A DNA stretch of 62,303 bases from Blastocatellia bacterium (GCA_019695185.1 JAIBAN010000045.1:1-62303), one strand, 5' to 3'; positions 16,652 through 26,856 are shown, numbered from the stretch's first letter. A program made the numbers and translations. The notes: generated by a model from the sequence alone, not told the origin.

Positions 16652-17737
16652 TTACGGATGACCGACGGCGGTATAACTGCCGAAGATTTGGTCAATTCCC
16701 GGCCACGATTCCATTGGGTCGGTTGACTTGACCACGTTCATTCCGGCGTCCTGAAAGTTTTGCAGTGCTTTGTCCGCTTCGTCGGTGAAATCCGGTCCGC
16801 CGGGCACCACCACCGGGGCGGTGCAGTCGCGCAGGATGTACACTTTTTTGGCCAGTTTCGGGTCCTGTCGCTGAATTTCACCCAAAAAGTCAGCAATGCT
16901 GCCTTTGACACAGTGACTGGAGGCCAGCCCGGCCATGAGAACCACATCCGCTTCAAGAAGCGTTTTGATGAGGTGGGTGTTCTTTTGCGCGCCGGGAATC
17001 GGACGCCCGTCCCAGCAGGTTGTCACTTCCGGGGCAAAAATCGAATAATGTTCCGTCAGCGGGTTGCCGCCTTTGATTTCCGGACGGTTTTCCGCGCCCC
17101 TTGTGAAACTGTGGAAGAGCCGCATTTCCTCGACCACGCCGGCCAACCGGTGGCCGTTTGACCCAAGCAGACAATGATAGGGCCAGAGGTAGAGCTGATA
17201 TTTGCCCGAAGCCTCCAACTGTTCGCAGTAGTGGGTGAACTGGCGGCGCAGCCACACCGGGTCGGCGCTCAACTGTTTGGCCATGGCCGGATTCGGTTGA
17301 AATTTGCCGTTGCGGTATTCATCGGCAGTAATCATCGTATGCGCTTCCGGATGGCTGCCGTCCGCCCGCAGGTGCGCCGAAGTAAAAAACACCTGGAACG
17401 GTAAATGGGTGTCCATCGTGCAGGTGATTTGCGAAATGGTGTTGAGGTGCCGATAGACAAACTGCACCAGGTTTTGCTGGGCATCCATGGCACCCGTGCC
17501 TGAGCGCCCGGCCACATACAGGGAACCGCTGGGGAAGCTGAAATCCACCTGGTCGTCAATTACGAGCAAATGGACTTTGATTTTGTCGCTTCCCACCGGT
17601 TTCAAGGAATGCATGTGTTTCCAGCGTTCAGCCTGCTTATGCAGCGAGTTGGCATCGCTCACGTTAAACCGGGCATCAGCCGCGCGTTGGGGTTCGTAAT
17701 GGTCAGGCAGGGGAAGAGTCGGAATCGTAATTGACAT
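16652..17737 (-). CDS. Nicotinamidase-like cysteine hydrolase
   Basis: This 361-residue isochorismatase-fold hydrolase carries the nicotinamidase DxQxDF motif (Asp61 in DDQVDF), a metal-ligand-like DTH (Asp109, His111) and the nucleophile in GLASSHCVKGS (Cys276). Nicotinamidases convert nicotinamide to nicotinate, returning NAD breakdown product to synthesis. It is much longer than PncA (about 200 residues), with an N-terminal extension of about 50 residues and a large insertion at about 130-240. The substrate may therefore differ. It lies between kinase and VWA genes of the triad. Confidence 0.75.
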   Translation of the reverse strand: MSITIPTLPLPDHYEPQRAADARFNVSDANSLHKQAERWKHMHSLKPVGSDKIKVHLLVIDDQVDFSFPSGSLYVAGRSGTGAMDAQQNLVQFVYRHLNTISQITCTMDTHLPFQVFFTSAHLRADGSHPEAHTMITADEYRNGKFQPNPAMAKQLSADPVWLRRQFTHYCEQLEASGKYQLYLWPYHCLLGSNGHRLAGVVEEMRLFHSFTRGAENRPEIKGGNPLTEHYSIFAPEVTTCWDGRPIPGAQKNTHLIKTLLEADVVLMAGLASSHCVKGSIADFLGEIQRQDPKLAKKVYILRDCTAPVVVPGGPDFTDEADKALQNFQDAGMNVVKSTDPMESWPGIDQIFGSYTAVGHP

Positions 17738-17759
17738 AAAAATACTCCTTTTCAGTGCT

Positions 17760-17886
17760 TGAGAATTGAGAGTTGAGAGTGAAGACCTTGTTTCGAAATT
17801 GAATTTCGTGAGAAGTGATAACCAAGTTTGAAATCAGGTCGCTTTTTTCAATTCTCAATTCTCAATTCTCAATTCTCAATTCTTAA
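17760..17886. repeat. Inverted pair of AATTGAG-type heptads
   Basis: The left arm (17760-17780) has imperfect AATTGAG/AGTTGAG copies and the right arm (17849-17884) about four copies of the complement. The right arm supplies the final codons (LRIEN) and stop of the kinase gene. Confidence 0.9.
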
Positions 17887-19743
17887 CCTGTGAATTTCAT
17901 TTGAACCGACAACATACAGTCCATCCTGACCGGCGAAGAGTTGACAATTCTGGTCCACAAACGGCTCGGTGTCAGGAAATTCACGGGTTTTCACAATTTG
18001 TTTTTGCTGCACTTCGCAGCGCACGATACCTTCGTCAGTAGCCGCCAGCAAAAAATTCCCGGCAGCACATTTTCCACGCAGATTGGAAAGCCAGCTTCCA
18101 TCGCCTTTTTCAGCTTCGGCGGCGGCCTCGATTGAACCATCCGAGCGAATCACCACCGCCCGGTGCAGGATTTTGCCATGCACGTTTTCAGCCACGAAAA
18201 ACCAGCAGCGGTCAGTCGTAAAGGTACAGGTGGCATCCACAATCTGTCCCCGAAAACGGGGTAATTTCACATTGTCATTGATTCCATTGGCATCGGTCCG
18301 GAAAACAAAGGCAATGCTCAGCTCCGCTGCCGCATAAAAACCAAATCCAAAGTGGGAACCGACCCAGAAACGGGTTTGTCCGGCCAGCACTTCACCCACG
18401 ACCTCCGGGCCAAACGCAGTATCGCGGTACAACTGCCCACTGGAAAGCCAGAAACGCCCCTGGCTGTTGGCGGCAAATTGCGGTTCGTTGCCATAGGTGT
18501 CAACGGCAACCCGTTCCGGCTGAGTGGTACCCGGTGTCAGTGTAAACAGCACCCGGTCACGGGCAATCAGGGTTTTGTTGCCCCAGATTCCGAAAGCCAG
18601 AAACGGGTCGGCACCGCCGCCAAAAACCGAAAGACCGTCTTCACGTTTGAAGGCTCCGTTTTCCAGATACAGCCATTGCAACTGCCCGTGGTTGAAAGCT
18701 GCTCCCACGATGTTGCCGTGGGTGCGGAAAATACGGGTTGCGGTCACATTTCCCCGAACCACAGTCACTTCCTTGATGGCTGCCGGGGCTGAAGTCGAGC
18801 AATTCGGACAGACAAAACGGGCATGTTCGGTTCCGCACACCGTGCAGGTCGTCCAGCTTAGGTTTTCCACCAAATCCAGCGGGAATTCACCTCGCCGGTC
18901 CTTTTCAAAGACCAAGTGAAAATAATGGAGCAGGTCGTCCGGCAGGGCTTTGTAGGGAATTGCCGGTTTGGGATACCGCACTTCCGGGTGAAAAACCGTA
19001 ATCCGGTGCAGCGGGCGCAGTTCCTGCGGTACCTTTTGAGTTTGGTCTTTGGGGCGATACACGCCGCCATAAGGGTCCACATACAGCAGGCACTGCATGA
19101 GCATGACCGTGTAGGCATACCAGTCCGAGTTCATCGTATGGGGACGAAAAAGCATCATCTGCTGGGCTGCCGGGTCACACAAAAGCGGGTCCACAAACTG
19201 AGCCGTAAAGACCTGACAATAAAATTTTCCGAATTGAAAGCTGTCCGCGTCAATCAAATGGGCTTCCTGCCCTGTCACCAGCACATTCAGGTCGTTGAAA
19301 TCACCAATCACCACTCCAGCCTGATGGGTTGCCGCCACAGTCTGGTGCAAATCCTGAAAAATGCCTTTCACTGTGTCAAAACTGACACCTCCCTGGCGAA
19401 AGTTTTTGTCTGCATACCTGAGCAACAACTCTGCTCCCTGCAAAAACTTCATCGTGTAACCGACAATTTGCTGACAGCTTTTATCTGTCGCCAGATTGTG
19501 CGGTTTGACCACCTTCCCCGGCAAATTGATTGGAAAGGCCCGCAGTTTTTCCTGATGAATGGCAATCCGTTCGCGGGCGGCCTGCTGTTCGTGCGGATTT
19601 CCCTGGAAATCAGGATGGTCCGGAGCTTTGAAAATTTTGAGCGCGGTCTGATTGCCCAAGTCATAGACATCGGCCTCGCCACCCTTGCCAATCACCTGCG
19701 AAGGGTTCAGTTTATAGCGTTTTCCGGCAATATAGACTTCCAT
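17869..19743 (-). CDS. Ser/Thr kinase-like protein with zinc ribbon and propeller-like C-terminus
   Basis: This 624-residue protein starts with a protein-kinase-like domain: glycine loop GKGGEADVY (19-27), Lys36 in ALKIF, catalytic GDFNDLN (Asp148, Asn153) and DAD (165-167) in place of DFG. A zinc ribbon follows with Cys300, Cys303, Cys312 and Cys315. Residues 335-620 contain repeated short strands suggesting a beta-propeller. Kinases with a zinc ribbon next to a PP2C phosphatase and a VWA protein match the phosphorylation triad of Ter-type stress systems. A strong GGGGAGG ribosome site precedes the start. The last five residues come from the heptad repeat. Confidence 0.8.
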   Translation of the reverse strand: MEVYIAGKRYKLNPSQVIGKGGEADVYDLGNQTALKIFKAPDHPDFQGNPHEQQAARERIAIHQEKLRAFPINLPGKVVKPHNLATDKSCQQIVGYTMKFLQGAELLLRYADKNFRQGGVSFDTVKGIFQDLHQTVAATHQAGVVIGDFNDLNVLVTGQEAHLIDADSFQFGKFYCQVFTAQFVDPLLCDPAAQQMMLFRPHTMNSDWYAYTVMLMQCLLYVDPYGGVYRPKDQTQKVPQELRPLHRITVFHPEVRYPKPAIPYKALPDDLLHYFHLVFEKDRRGEFPLDLVENLSWTTCTVCGTEHARFVCPNCSTSAPAAIKEVTVVRGNVTATRIFRTHGNIVGAAFNHGQLQWLYLENGAFKREDGLSVFGGGADPFLAFGIWGNKTLIARDRVLFTLTPGTTQPERVAVDTYGNEPQFAANSQGRFWLSSGQLYRDTAFGPEVVGEVLAGQTRFWVGSHFGFGFYAAAELSIAFVFRTDANGINDNVKLPRFRGQIVDATCTFTTDRCWFFVAENVHGKILHRAVVIRSDGSIEAAAEAEKGDGSWLSNLRGKCAAGNFLLAATDEGIVRCEVQQKQIVKTREFPDTEPFVDQNCQLFAGQDGLYVVGSNEIHRLRIEN

Positions 19744-19772
19744 AAAAACCTCCCCAAAACGGCAGGGGGTAC

Positions 19773-19838
19773 TTTTCGCCTAATGTGAATCAATTTCTTT
19801 CAAATCATAAAGTTGCAGAAGTGTAAACGCGTTTACAT
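19773..19838 (+). repeat. 66-bp conserved element, copy B
   Basis: Same layout and exact length as copy A: TTTTCGCCTAAT, 28 nt, TTGCAG, then TGTAAACGCGTTTACA. It is preceded by GGCAGGGGG. It lies between the PP2C and kinase genes, which read leftward, ending about 30 bp before the kinase start, so on the minus strand it occupies the kinase 5' region. Confidence 0.85.
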
Positions 19839-19855
19839 TTTCACCCTTGCCCCGT

Positions 19856-20710
19856 TTACATGGCCAGTTCCCGCCGCCGCAAAACCACCAGGGTGGTGTC
19901 ATCCTGCAAGAGTCCTGCCTGACGTTCCATCCGGCGGTTTTCCCAGTCCGGGCGGCGAAATTCCGTATTGATTTGCGCCAATCGCCGCCGGAGGGCATCC
20001 GGATTTTCAAAGTACCGGTCCTCTTCCCAAAACTGGCTGACGGGACCCACCGGTTCGGTTTTTCCGGGAAGCTGTTTTTCTGCAAGTTGAAGTAAATCAG
20101 CGACCCCGTCCGTCCCAATTACCACTGATTTCACAACCTCCGTGGGAAGCTGTCGCACAATCCGGAATTTCAACCCATCCGGGTTGGTTTCCTCCAGGCT
20201 TGACCCGGTTAATCCATACCCCAGATAGGGAGGTGCATTTCCGGGAAATGGTCCCAACGATTCAACGTCTCCATTGATTGAAACAAAACCATCTCCCAGC
20301 GAAAAAATGGTGGTCAAAGCCGGAGTTACCACCACTCCCACCACCGTAAACAGAAAATAATCGCTCACGGTTTGGGAAAAACTGCCTCCCATGGCGTTGA
20401 CCAGGACGCGTACTTCAGCCAGGACATCCAGACGGATTCGTTCAAGTATGTCTACGGTAAGCTGGATTGGTTTCTTTCCCGTTCCATTGAATTGTCTGAG
20501 CAGAGTTCGTTCCACCTGGGTCGCCACGAGCCGGGCCCCCAAGGCTGCTCCGACCTCACTATGAACGCCGCTACTGCACCCGTCGCACGCCACTGCCACT
20601 GTGAAACGGTTTTCGGAGATGAGGAAGAAGGCATCCTGATTGTTTTTTCCGGCTTGCAGGTGACTGAAACCAATGATGGTTCCACTTGCGCTTTCAAACA
20701 TTGATTTCAT
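19856..20710 (-). CDS. PP2C-family protein phosphatase
   Basis: This protein of about 284 residues has PP2C metal-site motifs: KNNQDA (Asp26), VACDGCSSG (Asp43), IGTDGVADL near residue 198 and DDTTLVVLRR near the end. Such enzymes remove phosphate from Ser/Thr of partner proteins, here probably targets of the adjacent kinase. The ATG at 20710 is chosen, with GAGG eight bases before; a GTG at 20719 would add three residues. It is the first gene of an eleven-gene minus-strand block. Confidence 0.85.
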   Translation of the reverse strand: MKSMFESASGTIIGFSHLQAGKNNQDAFFLISENRFTVAVACDGCSSGVHSEVGAALGARLVATQVERTLLRQFNGTGKKPIQLTVDILERIRLDVLAEVRVLVNAMGGSFSQTVSDYFLFTVVGVVVTPALTTIFSLGDGFVSINGDVESLGPFPGNAPPYLGYGLTGSSLEETNPDGLKFRIVRQLPTEVVKSVVIGTDGVADLLQLAEKQLPGKTEPVGPVSQFWEEDRYFENPDALRRRLAQINTEFRRPDWENRRMERQAGLLQDDTTLVVLRRRELAM

Positions 20711-20753
20711 TAAGCTCACCTCATTTTTTGCTTTGTGTTTTATTCACACTAAG

Positions 20754-20782
20754 ATGGTAGTGTAAAAAACACACTATGTCAA
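20754..20782 (-). promoter_or_regulatory. Sigma-70-type promoter with embedded palindrome upstream of the island
   Basis: On the minus strand there is TTGACA (20777-20782), a 17-bp spacer and TACCAT (20754-20759), about 45 bp before the PP2C start. The spacer carries the inverted repeat TAGTGTGTTTTTTACACTA, and a further TAGTGTG lies just downstream. A repressor bound there would block RNA polymerase. This is the best promoter seen in the window. Confidence 0.6.
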
Positions 20783-20903
20783 GTTTTTTCTTCTGTTCAG
20801 TTTTGGCCTGGGATGGCACAATACAAAAACTCGCACTCAGCTTTCCGAACCTGCTTCCCAACCTTGTTGCCAAAACATCCAAACTTTAGGATGAATTCCT
20901 TTT

Positions 20904-22187
20904 ATGCATGTCCGTCACAAATACCGCCAGGTTTTGGTTTTCACATTACTATTCGGTTTTTCCATGTTGTGTGTGGGGTGTGGTTCCGGTCCCAACCTAC
21001 CTTTGACGGTTCCTCCTCCAGCCCCGCCTTCATTGGGTCATCATGACATTACCCTCAAAGACCTTCCCCCGCCGGATACTGGTTCACAAGTCAGCAACGG
21101 CTCACGGATGGTTCCCAAGCCCGAAGGAGCCCGCTTGGTTTTGCCGCCAGGGTTTGAAATTTCCATTTTTGCCCAGGGGGATTTGAGTAGCCCCCGCTGG
21201 ATGGTAGAAGCTCCCAACGGCGATGTGTTCGTGGCTGAGTCCAATATTGGGCGCATCACGGTTTTGCGCGACCATAACAAGGATGGTGCTGCCGACGAAG
21301 GATTTACTTTTGCCACTGGGCTGCAGTTGCCCTTTGGGATGGCTTTTTGGAAAGACTATTTCTATGTGGCCAAGACCGATGCCGTTTCCCGTTTCAAATA
21401 CCAGCCGGGGGACACGCAAATTCGCTATCCGGGGGAAAAAGTGCTGGACTTGCCGGGGAAGGGCTATAACCAGCACTGGACCCGCAATATTCTTTTTTCG
21501 CCTGATGGCAATAAACTGTTCACCACGGTGGGCTCGGAAACTAACGTTTCCGTGGAACCAGACCCCATGCGGGCGGCTATTACGGTTTCAAACCCGGATG
21601 GAACCGACAAAAAAATTTATGCCGGAGGCTTGCGCAATCCAGTGGGGCTGGCTTTTCAGCCGGGAAGCAATACGCTATGGACGGCGGTCAATGAACGGGA
21701 TTTGTTAGGTGACGATTTGGTTCCCGACTATGTGACCTCGGTGAAGGAAAACGGTTTTTACGGTTGGCCTTATTCCTACATTGGTCAGCATGTGGATCCT
21801 CGCCGGGCCGGTGAACGCCCTGATTTGGTCAGTCAGGCGATTGTGCCCGATGTGCTCATCCAGGCTCATTCGGCGGCTTTGGGGTTGGTTTTTTATACTG
21901 GCCAGATGTTTCCCAAAGAATATCAGGGCAATGCTTTTGTGGCCTTGCACGGGTCATGGAACCGGGCCAAGCGGACGGGCTACAAAGTGATTTGCATCCC
22001 CTTCAAGGACGGTAGGCCGACCGGCGGGTATGATGATTTTGTTGTGGGGTGGCAGCTTGGCGAAAACAAACACGAGGTTTGGGGGCGACCGGTGGGACTG
22101 CTGCAATTGCGCGACGGTTCTTTGTTGATTGCCGATGATGGTGCCAACAAGATTTTCCGGGTGACTTATCGCAAAGCGGGAAATTGA
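20904..22187 (+). CDS. PQQ-type sugar/sorbosone dehydrogenase-like lipoprotein
   Basis: This 427-residue secreted protein has an N-terminal signal with a lipobox (LCVGC, Cys at about residue 26) and a Pro-rich linker. A beta-propeller of the glucose/sorbosone dehydrogenase family follows. Recognisable segments include VFVAESNIGRITVL, NPVGLAFQPGSNTLW, ENGFYGWPY and a final LLIADDGANKIFRVTY. These enzymes oxidise sugars or aldehydes with PQQ in the periplasm; several family members have no proven activity. The stop codon lies in an AATTGAG heptad array. Confidence 0.85.
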   Translation: MHVRHKYRQVLVFTLLFGFSMLCVGCGSGPNLPLTVPPPAPPSLGHHDITLKDLPPPDTGSQVSNGSRMVPKPEGARLVLPPGFEISIFAQGDLSSPRWMVEAPNGDVFVAESNIGRITVLRDHNKDGAADEGFTFATGLQLPFGMAFWKDYFYVAKTDAVSRFKYQPGDTQIRYPGEKVLDLPGKGYNQHWTRNILFSPDGNKLFTTVGSETNVSVEPDPMRAAITVSNPDGTDKKIYAGGLRNPVGLAFQPGSNTLWTAVNERDLLGDDLVPDYVTSVKENGFYGWPYSYIGQHVDPRRAGERPDLVSQAIVPDVLIQAHSAALGLVFYTGQMFPKEYQGNAFVALHGSWNRAKRTGYKVICIPFKDGRPTGGYDDFVVGWQLGENKHEVWGRPVGLLQLRDGSLLIADDGANKIFRVTYRKAGN

Positions 22188-22290
22188 GAATTGAGAATTG
22201 GGAATTGACTCGGATTCCTCATGAGTTCTTCAAGGGGCAGGTTTTACTTAAACCAAATTTGGGATTCCCCCTTCTCAATTCCGACTTCCC
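22181..22290. repeat. Inverted pair of AATTGAG-type heptads
   Basis: Three copies (22181-22207), of which the first provides the TGA stop of the dehydrogenase gene, face a shorter, degraded complement (22270-22290) just before the 3' end of the next minus-strand gene. Confidence 0.75.
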
Positions 22291-22291
22291 G

Positions 22292-25200
22292 TCAGATTCC
22301 CGTCCATTTTTGAACGAGGGCTTTGAGTTCTTCCGGTTTGAAGGGTTTGGAAAGAAAATCGTCCATGCCGGCTTCAAAACATTTCTCCGCATCGCCCTGC
22401 ATGGTGTTGGCGGTTAGGGCCACAATCGTCGTACGGGTGCCTCCGTTTTCCAGTTTGCGGATTTCGCGGGTGGCTTCAAATCCATCCATTTCAGGCATGT
22501 GGATGTCCATAAACACCAGGGCATAGTGTTTGTGCCGGATGGCAGCAATGGCTTCGCACCCATTTGAAGCCACATCGACCGGAAAGCCGAATTTTTCAAG
22601 CTGCCGTTTGGCCACCTTTTGATTGACTGCATTATCCTCAACCAACAGGATGGGATAGGCGGCGGCCTGTTCCTGCCGTTGCTGCTCCAGGCGGATTTCA
22701 TGGGAAGGGGAAAATTTGGGAATCAGTTCAAGCGAGCGCCGTTCGGCTTTTTCCCTGGTCCCTACTGGAAACAACAGTTCAAACCAAAAGGTTGCTCCCC
22801 GACCAACTTCGCTCTCAACTCCAATTTGGCCACCCATCAGGTCAATCAATTGTTTGGTGATGGCCAGTCCCAAACCCGTGCCGCCAAATTTACGGGTGGT
22901 GGACCCATCCGCTTGGGAAAACGGGGTAAAAATATGTTCGTGGACTTTGGGAGCAATGCCAATTCCCGTGTCGGAGACTTCAAACCGGAGAAACAGTTCG
23001 TCGTCGGTCTGTGACATCACCCGGACTTCAACCTTGATTTTTCCCGTGGAGGTGAATTTGATCGCATTACTGATGAGATTGAGTAGAATCTGCCGCAACC
23101 GGAAAGGGTCCCCGTTGAGGCTGGAAGAGATTTCAGGGTCAAACCTGACCACAAATTCCAAGCCCTTTGCATGGACAGGCTGGGTCACGATTTCCGTGAC
23201 TTCCCGTAAAAGCTTTCGCAGATCAAATTCCAGAATTTCGATTTCCAGCTTCCCGGCTTCGATTTTTGAAAAATCGAGAATGTCGTTCACAATCAGCAGC
23301 AGGGCATCCGCCGAGCCACGCAAGGTTTCGGCATATTCCCGTTGTTCGCCGGTGAGTTTGGTTTCCAGCAGCAGATTGGCCATGCCAATAATACCGTTCA
23401 TGGGGGTGCGGATTTCATGGCTCATGGTGGCCAGAAACTGACTTTTGGCACGACTTGCTTCCAGGGCTTTCATTTCCGAAGCCAGCGCTTTGTCACGTAA
23501 CGCCAGGGCATGTTGTTCGGATTCACCCAACAGGTGAACTTTCTGGGCCAGTTCCGAGGTCCGATGGCGGATGCGGGCTTCCAACAAGTCATTGTTACGT
23601 TTGAGGGTTCGTCGGCTCAGTTGGATGATACCCCAGCCCGCCCCTGCCATGGCCAGAACATACAGGCTGTAGGCCCACCAGGTTTTCCACCAGCGCGGCA
23701 CCACTCGAAAAGCCAGTCGGGCACCCTGTTCATTCCAAAAGCCGTCACTGTTGCAGGCTTTGACGTGAAACACATAATCGCCTGCCGGGAGGTTCGTGTA
23801 AAAGGCCGAACGGCGGGTCTGAACATCCACCCAATCCGGGTCGAAGCCTTCCAGCCGATAGCGAAACCGGACTTTGTCAGGGGACAGAAAGCTCAAGCCG
23901 GAATAACGAATTTCAAATGATTCCTTCCCTTCAGGAATCAGCAGTTTTTCAAATACCTCAAACCCCTCACGTCCCACCACCATCTGACTGATGACAACCG
24001 GCGGCGGCTGCCGATTGCTCAGAATCCGGTTGGGGTTGATGCGCACCACTCCCTTAATGGTGGGAAACCACAAATTGCCATCCTGGGTTTTCCAACCAGC
24101 AGGTTGCGAAGCCCCGTTGCACTGGTTGGTTTCCATGCCATCGGCTTTTCCATAGACTGCCAAGTTATAGGATTTGCTCCGACCGGCGGCAAATTCGTTC
24201 AGTTCCTGCTTGGCAACACAAAAAATCCCTTTATTACAACTCAACCAGAAGGAATGGGCGTCATCCTCCAAAACGTGAAAGGTGTTGCCCTCAAACCAGC
24301 CGTTTTGCACCGTAAAATTAAATATCTGCCCTTTTGAAATTCGACTCAGCCCCTCAATGGTACAAACCCACATCACGTGGTCCCGGTCTTCGTACAAAGA
24401 AAAAATGCCGTCTCCTCCCAGTCCGTTTTTGGTTGAAATCGTGGAAATCCGGCCTTCACTGATGCAATTGATGCCTCCGTTGGTGGTTCCCACCCACATC
24501 ACCCCGGCACTGTCTTCGAGAATCGCCCGGATGAAATTGTCTGAAAGACCTTCTTTGGTTGTATAAGGTGTGATGGAACCATTGTCATAGCAGTACAGCC
24601 CGCCTCCGATGGTTCCAATCCACAGGCGCTGGCGGCTGTCGGGATAAATCACGTTGATAACCCCGCTCCCGGCTCCAAGGTTGGCAGCCAGGGGCTGAAA
24701 TTTTCCAGCAGTATATTTACAGACGCCATTCCCGTTGGTGCCAACCCAGAGATTGCCTTCATGGTCCTCAGCCAAGGCCCGAATGTAATTGGAAGGCAGC
24801 CCGTTTTGGGTGGTGAAAACCTCAAACACACCATTCGTAAACCGGTTCAGGCCGTTGCCATCCGTGCCTATCCAGATGTTGCCGGTCCGGTCCTGCATAA
24901 TGGTTTTGGCCGAGTTGTTGGAAAGTCCCTGGTATTTTGTGTAAGTGACAAATTTGCCATCCCGCAGCCGTTTCAACCCGTTGTTGGAGCCAATCCACAA
25001 ACTTCCTTCCCGGTCGCCATACAGGGCGCGGACCAAATCCTGGGAAAGCGAGTTAAAACATTTGTAGGGTTCAAACTGTTGCTTCCAGAACCGGGTCACC
25101 CCATGCCCCAGGGTACCAATCCATAACACCCCATCCTGGTCCAGGAACAGGCTGCGAATAAAATTTTCCGGCAGCCCGTCCGCAGTGCTATAGACTTTCC

Positions 25201-25960
25201 ACTCCGCCCCATTGAAAAACGAAAGACCGTTGTAGGTTCCCACCCACATGCCCCCGGTCGGATGTTCAGCCAGCGCATAAACCGTATTGTTGGGCAGCCC
25301 GTTGCGGGTGTCATAGGTTTGGAACCGGTTGTTTTCAAAGATACAAACCCCGCCGCCTTCAGTTCCGATCCAGAGTTTTCCCTGCCGGTCCTCGCGGATA
25401 CAACGAACTACGTCGTGAGAGAGCCCGTCTTTGGTGGTAAAGGATTGGAATTTCCCGTTCTGGTAACGGTTCAGCCCGTGGTTGGTGCCAATCCAGAGGC
25501 TGCCATCCTGACTCTGGCAGAGCGAAAAGATAATATCACTCAGCAAACCGTCTTTCTGGCCATATCCGGTAAAGGTATGGTTCCGGTAACAGACCAGCCC
25601 GCCTCCCAGCGTGCCAATCCAGAGGCCGTTTTGCCGGTCTTCATAAACCACCCAGATTCCATTGTTTTTCAGTTGCGGTGTATTCTGTTTGTCAAAAACG
25701 GTGAATTGAACGCCATCAAAGCGGACCAGCCCTTCATAGGTTCCCATCCAGAGATAGCCGTCTTGGGACTGGATGATGGAATGGACCGTATTTTGCGGCA
25801 GCCCGTCCTGCCATTCGTCATAGCCATACTGGTCCAGGGTTTTCACCGGGTCGAGGGCCAGGGCCGGCACCGTTCCCCAGCCAAACAAAAAAACAACCCA
25901 GCCCAGCATGGTCACCAGGAATTTATAGCTTCGGCCAACTGCGGAACAGGTCAGCTTCAT
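22292..25960 (-). CDS. Propeller-sensor hybrid histidine kinase with canonical receiver
   Basis: This 1222-residue protein starts at the ATG at 25960. A signal peptide (about 1-32) is followed by some fourteen W-I/V-G-T propeller blades (35-680), a Y_Y_Y domain (700-755) and a membrane helix (757-777). The kinase core has [10 protein letters not shown] (His about 846), [10 protein letters not shown] and [10 protein letters not shown]. The C-terminal receiver keeps [17 protein letters not shown] and SKPF, so it should accept phosphate. It is a paralogue of the kinases at 4626 and 42156. It probably senses an extracellular polymer or sugar by analogy with Bacteroidetes hybrid kinases. Confidence 0.92.
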   Translation of the reverse strand: MKLTCSAVGRSYKFLVTMLGWVVFLFGWGTVPALALDPVKTLDQYGYDEWQDGLPQNTVHSIIQSQDGYLWMGTYEGLVRFDGVQFTVFDKQNTPQLKNNGIWVVYEDRQNGLWIGTLGGGLVCYRNHTFTGYGQKDGLLSDIIFSLCQSQDGSLWIGTNHGLNRYQNGKFQSFTTKDGLSHDVVRCIREDRQGKLWIGTEGGGVCIFENNRFQTYDTRNGLPNNTVYALAEHPTGGMWVGTYNGLSFFNGAEWKVYSTADGLPENFIRSLFLDQDGVLWIGTLGHGVTRFWKQQFEPYKCFNSLSQDLVRALYGDREGSLWIGSNNGLKRLRDGKFVTYTKYQGLSNNSAKTIMQDRTGNIWIGTDGNGLNRFTNGVFEVFTTQNGLPSNYIRALAEDHEGNLWVGTNGNGVCKYTAGKFQPLAANLGAGSGVINVIYPDSRQRLWIGTIGGGLYCYDNGSITPYTTKEGLSDNFIRAILEDSAGVMWVGTTNGGINCISEGRISTISTKNGLGGDGIFSLYEDRDHVMWVCTIEGLSRISKGQIFNFTVQNGWFEGNTFHVLEDDAHSFWLSCNKGIFCVAKQELNEFAAGRSKSYNLAVYGKADGMETNQCNGASQPAGWKTQDGNLWFPTIKGVVRINPNRILSNRQPPPVVISQMVVGREGFEVFEKLLIPEGKESFEIRYSGLSFLSPDKVRFRYRLEGFDPDWVDVQTRRSAFYTNLPAGDYVFHVKACNSDGFWNEQGARLAFRVVPRWWKTWWAYSLYVLAMAGAGWGIIQLSRRTLKRNNDLLEARIRHRTSELAQKVHLLGESEQHALALRDKALASEMKALEASRAKSQFLATMSHEIRTPMNGIIGMANLLLETKLTGEQREYAETLRGSADALLLIVNDILDFSKIEAGKLEIEILEFDLRKLLREVTEIVTQPVHAKGLEFVVRFDPEISSSLNGDPFRLRQILLNLISNAIKFTSTGKIKVEVRVMSQTDDELFLRFEVSDTGIGIAPKVHEHIFTPFSQADGSTTRKFGGTGLGLAITKQLIDLMGGQIGVESEVGRGATFWFELLFPVGTREKAERRSLELIPKFSPSHEIRLEQQRQEQAAAYPILLVEDNAVNQKVAKRQLEKFGFPVDVASNGCEAIAAIRHKHYALVFMDIHMPEMDGFEATREIRKLENGGTRTTIVALTANTMQGDAEKCFEAGMDDFLSKPFKPEELKALVQKWTGI

Positions 25961-26052
25961 AACAATGGATGACGAAGATGGAACGACTATGATTAAATCT
26001 GGGGCAGGGTTCTCGTTTTTAATGATAATACCATAGAACCTTTGGTTGTCTT

Positions 26053-26856
26053 GTGCGAATCCCAACACTTTCCCGCCGCGCCAAAATCTGGTTGGTTCTG
26101 GTTCTGATTGGAATCCTGGTTCTGATTGATGCCCTTGCAATTGAACCCTATTGGATTCAGGTCACGCATCATCACCTCCCTTTGCGGGTGAACCAGCCGC
26201 TGGTGATTGCCCATCTTTCCGACTTGCATATTCGCAGTTTTGGCTGGCGCGAAGCCAAACTGGTTGAACTGGTCAATCGGGAAAAACCGGATGTTGTGGT
26301 TGTGACCGGAGATGCCACCGGGGACGGTGGCAGTCATGAAACCACCCGGCAGGTGTTACGCCAGTTTCACCCCCGGTTGGGGGTGTGGGTGGTCCGGGGC
26401 AATTGGGAATGCTGGCGACCGATTGGCAATGAGCGGGCATTTTACGAGTCGTTTGGAGCCCAGTATCTGTACAACCAAGCCCGGCCATTGCAGGACAATC
26501 TGTGGATTATTGGGCTGGATGATGAATATGCGGGTGCCCCGGATGTCAGCCGGGGATTTGCGGATGTGCCCTCAACTGCCGTCAAACTGGCTTTGTTCCA
26601 TTCCCCCAGCCTGTTTGACCGGGTCAAAGGAAAATGTGATGTGGTCCTGGCCGGACATACCCACGGCGGACAGGTTTGCCTGCCATTCTACGGGCCACTC
26701 TGGCTGCCGCGCGGATCGGGTCGGTTTTTGGCAGGCTGGTACCGGGAAAACGGAACCAGTATGTATGTTTCCCGTGGCGTGGGGACCTCGCTTTTCCCCA
26801 TCCGGTTCAACTGTCGTCCGGAGGTGGCCTTTATCCATGTGGTTCCTTCCGGCTGA
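26053..26856 (+). CDS. Membrane-anchored metallophosphoesterase (YaeI/YkuE-like)
   Basis: This 267-residue protein starts at a GTG (26053). One N-terminal membrane helix is followed by a calcineurin-type phosphoesterase domain: [21 protein letters not shown] and AGHTHGGQ. The set corresponds to the dinuclear metal ligands, with GNWE in place of the usual GNHE. Family members act on lipid-A precursors or phospholipids near the membrane. Its start overlaps the 5' region of the divergent propeller kinase by a few tens of bases. Confidence 0.85.
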   Translation: MRIPTLSRRAKIWLVLVLIGILVLIDALAIEPYWIQVTHHHLPLRVNQPLVIAHLSDLHIRSFGWREAKLVELVNREKPDVVVVTGDATGDGGSHETTRQVLRQFHPRLGVWVVRGNWECWRPIGNERAFYESFGAQYLYNQARPLQDNLWIIGLDDEYAGAPDVSRGFADVPSTAVKLALFHSPSLFDRVKGKCDVVLAGHTHGGQVCLPFYGPLWLPRGSGRFLAGWYRENGTSMYVSRGVGTSLFPIRFNCRPEVAFIHVVPSG

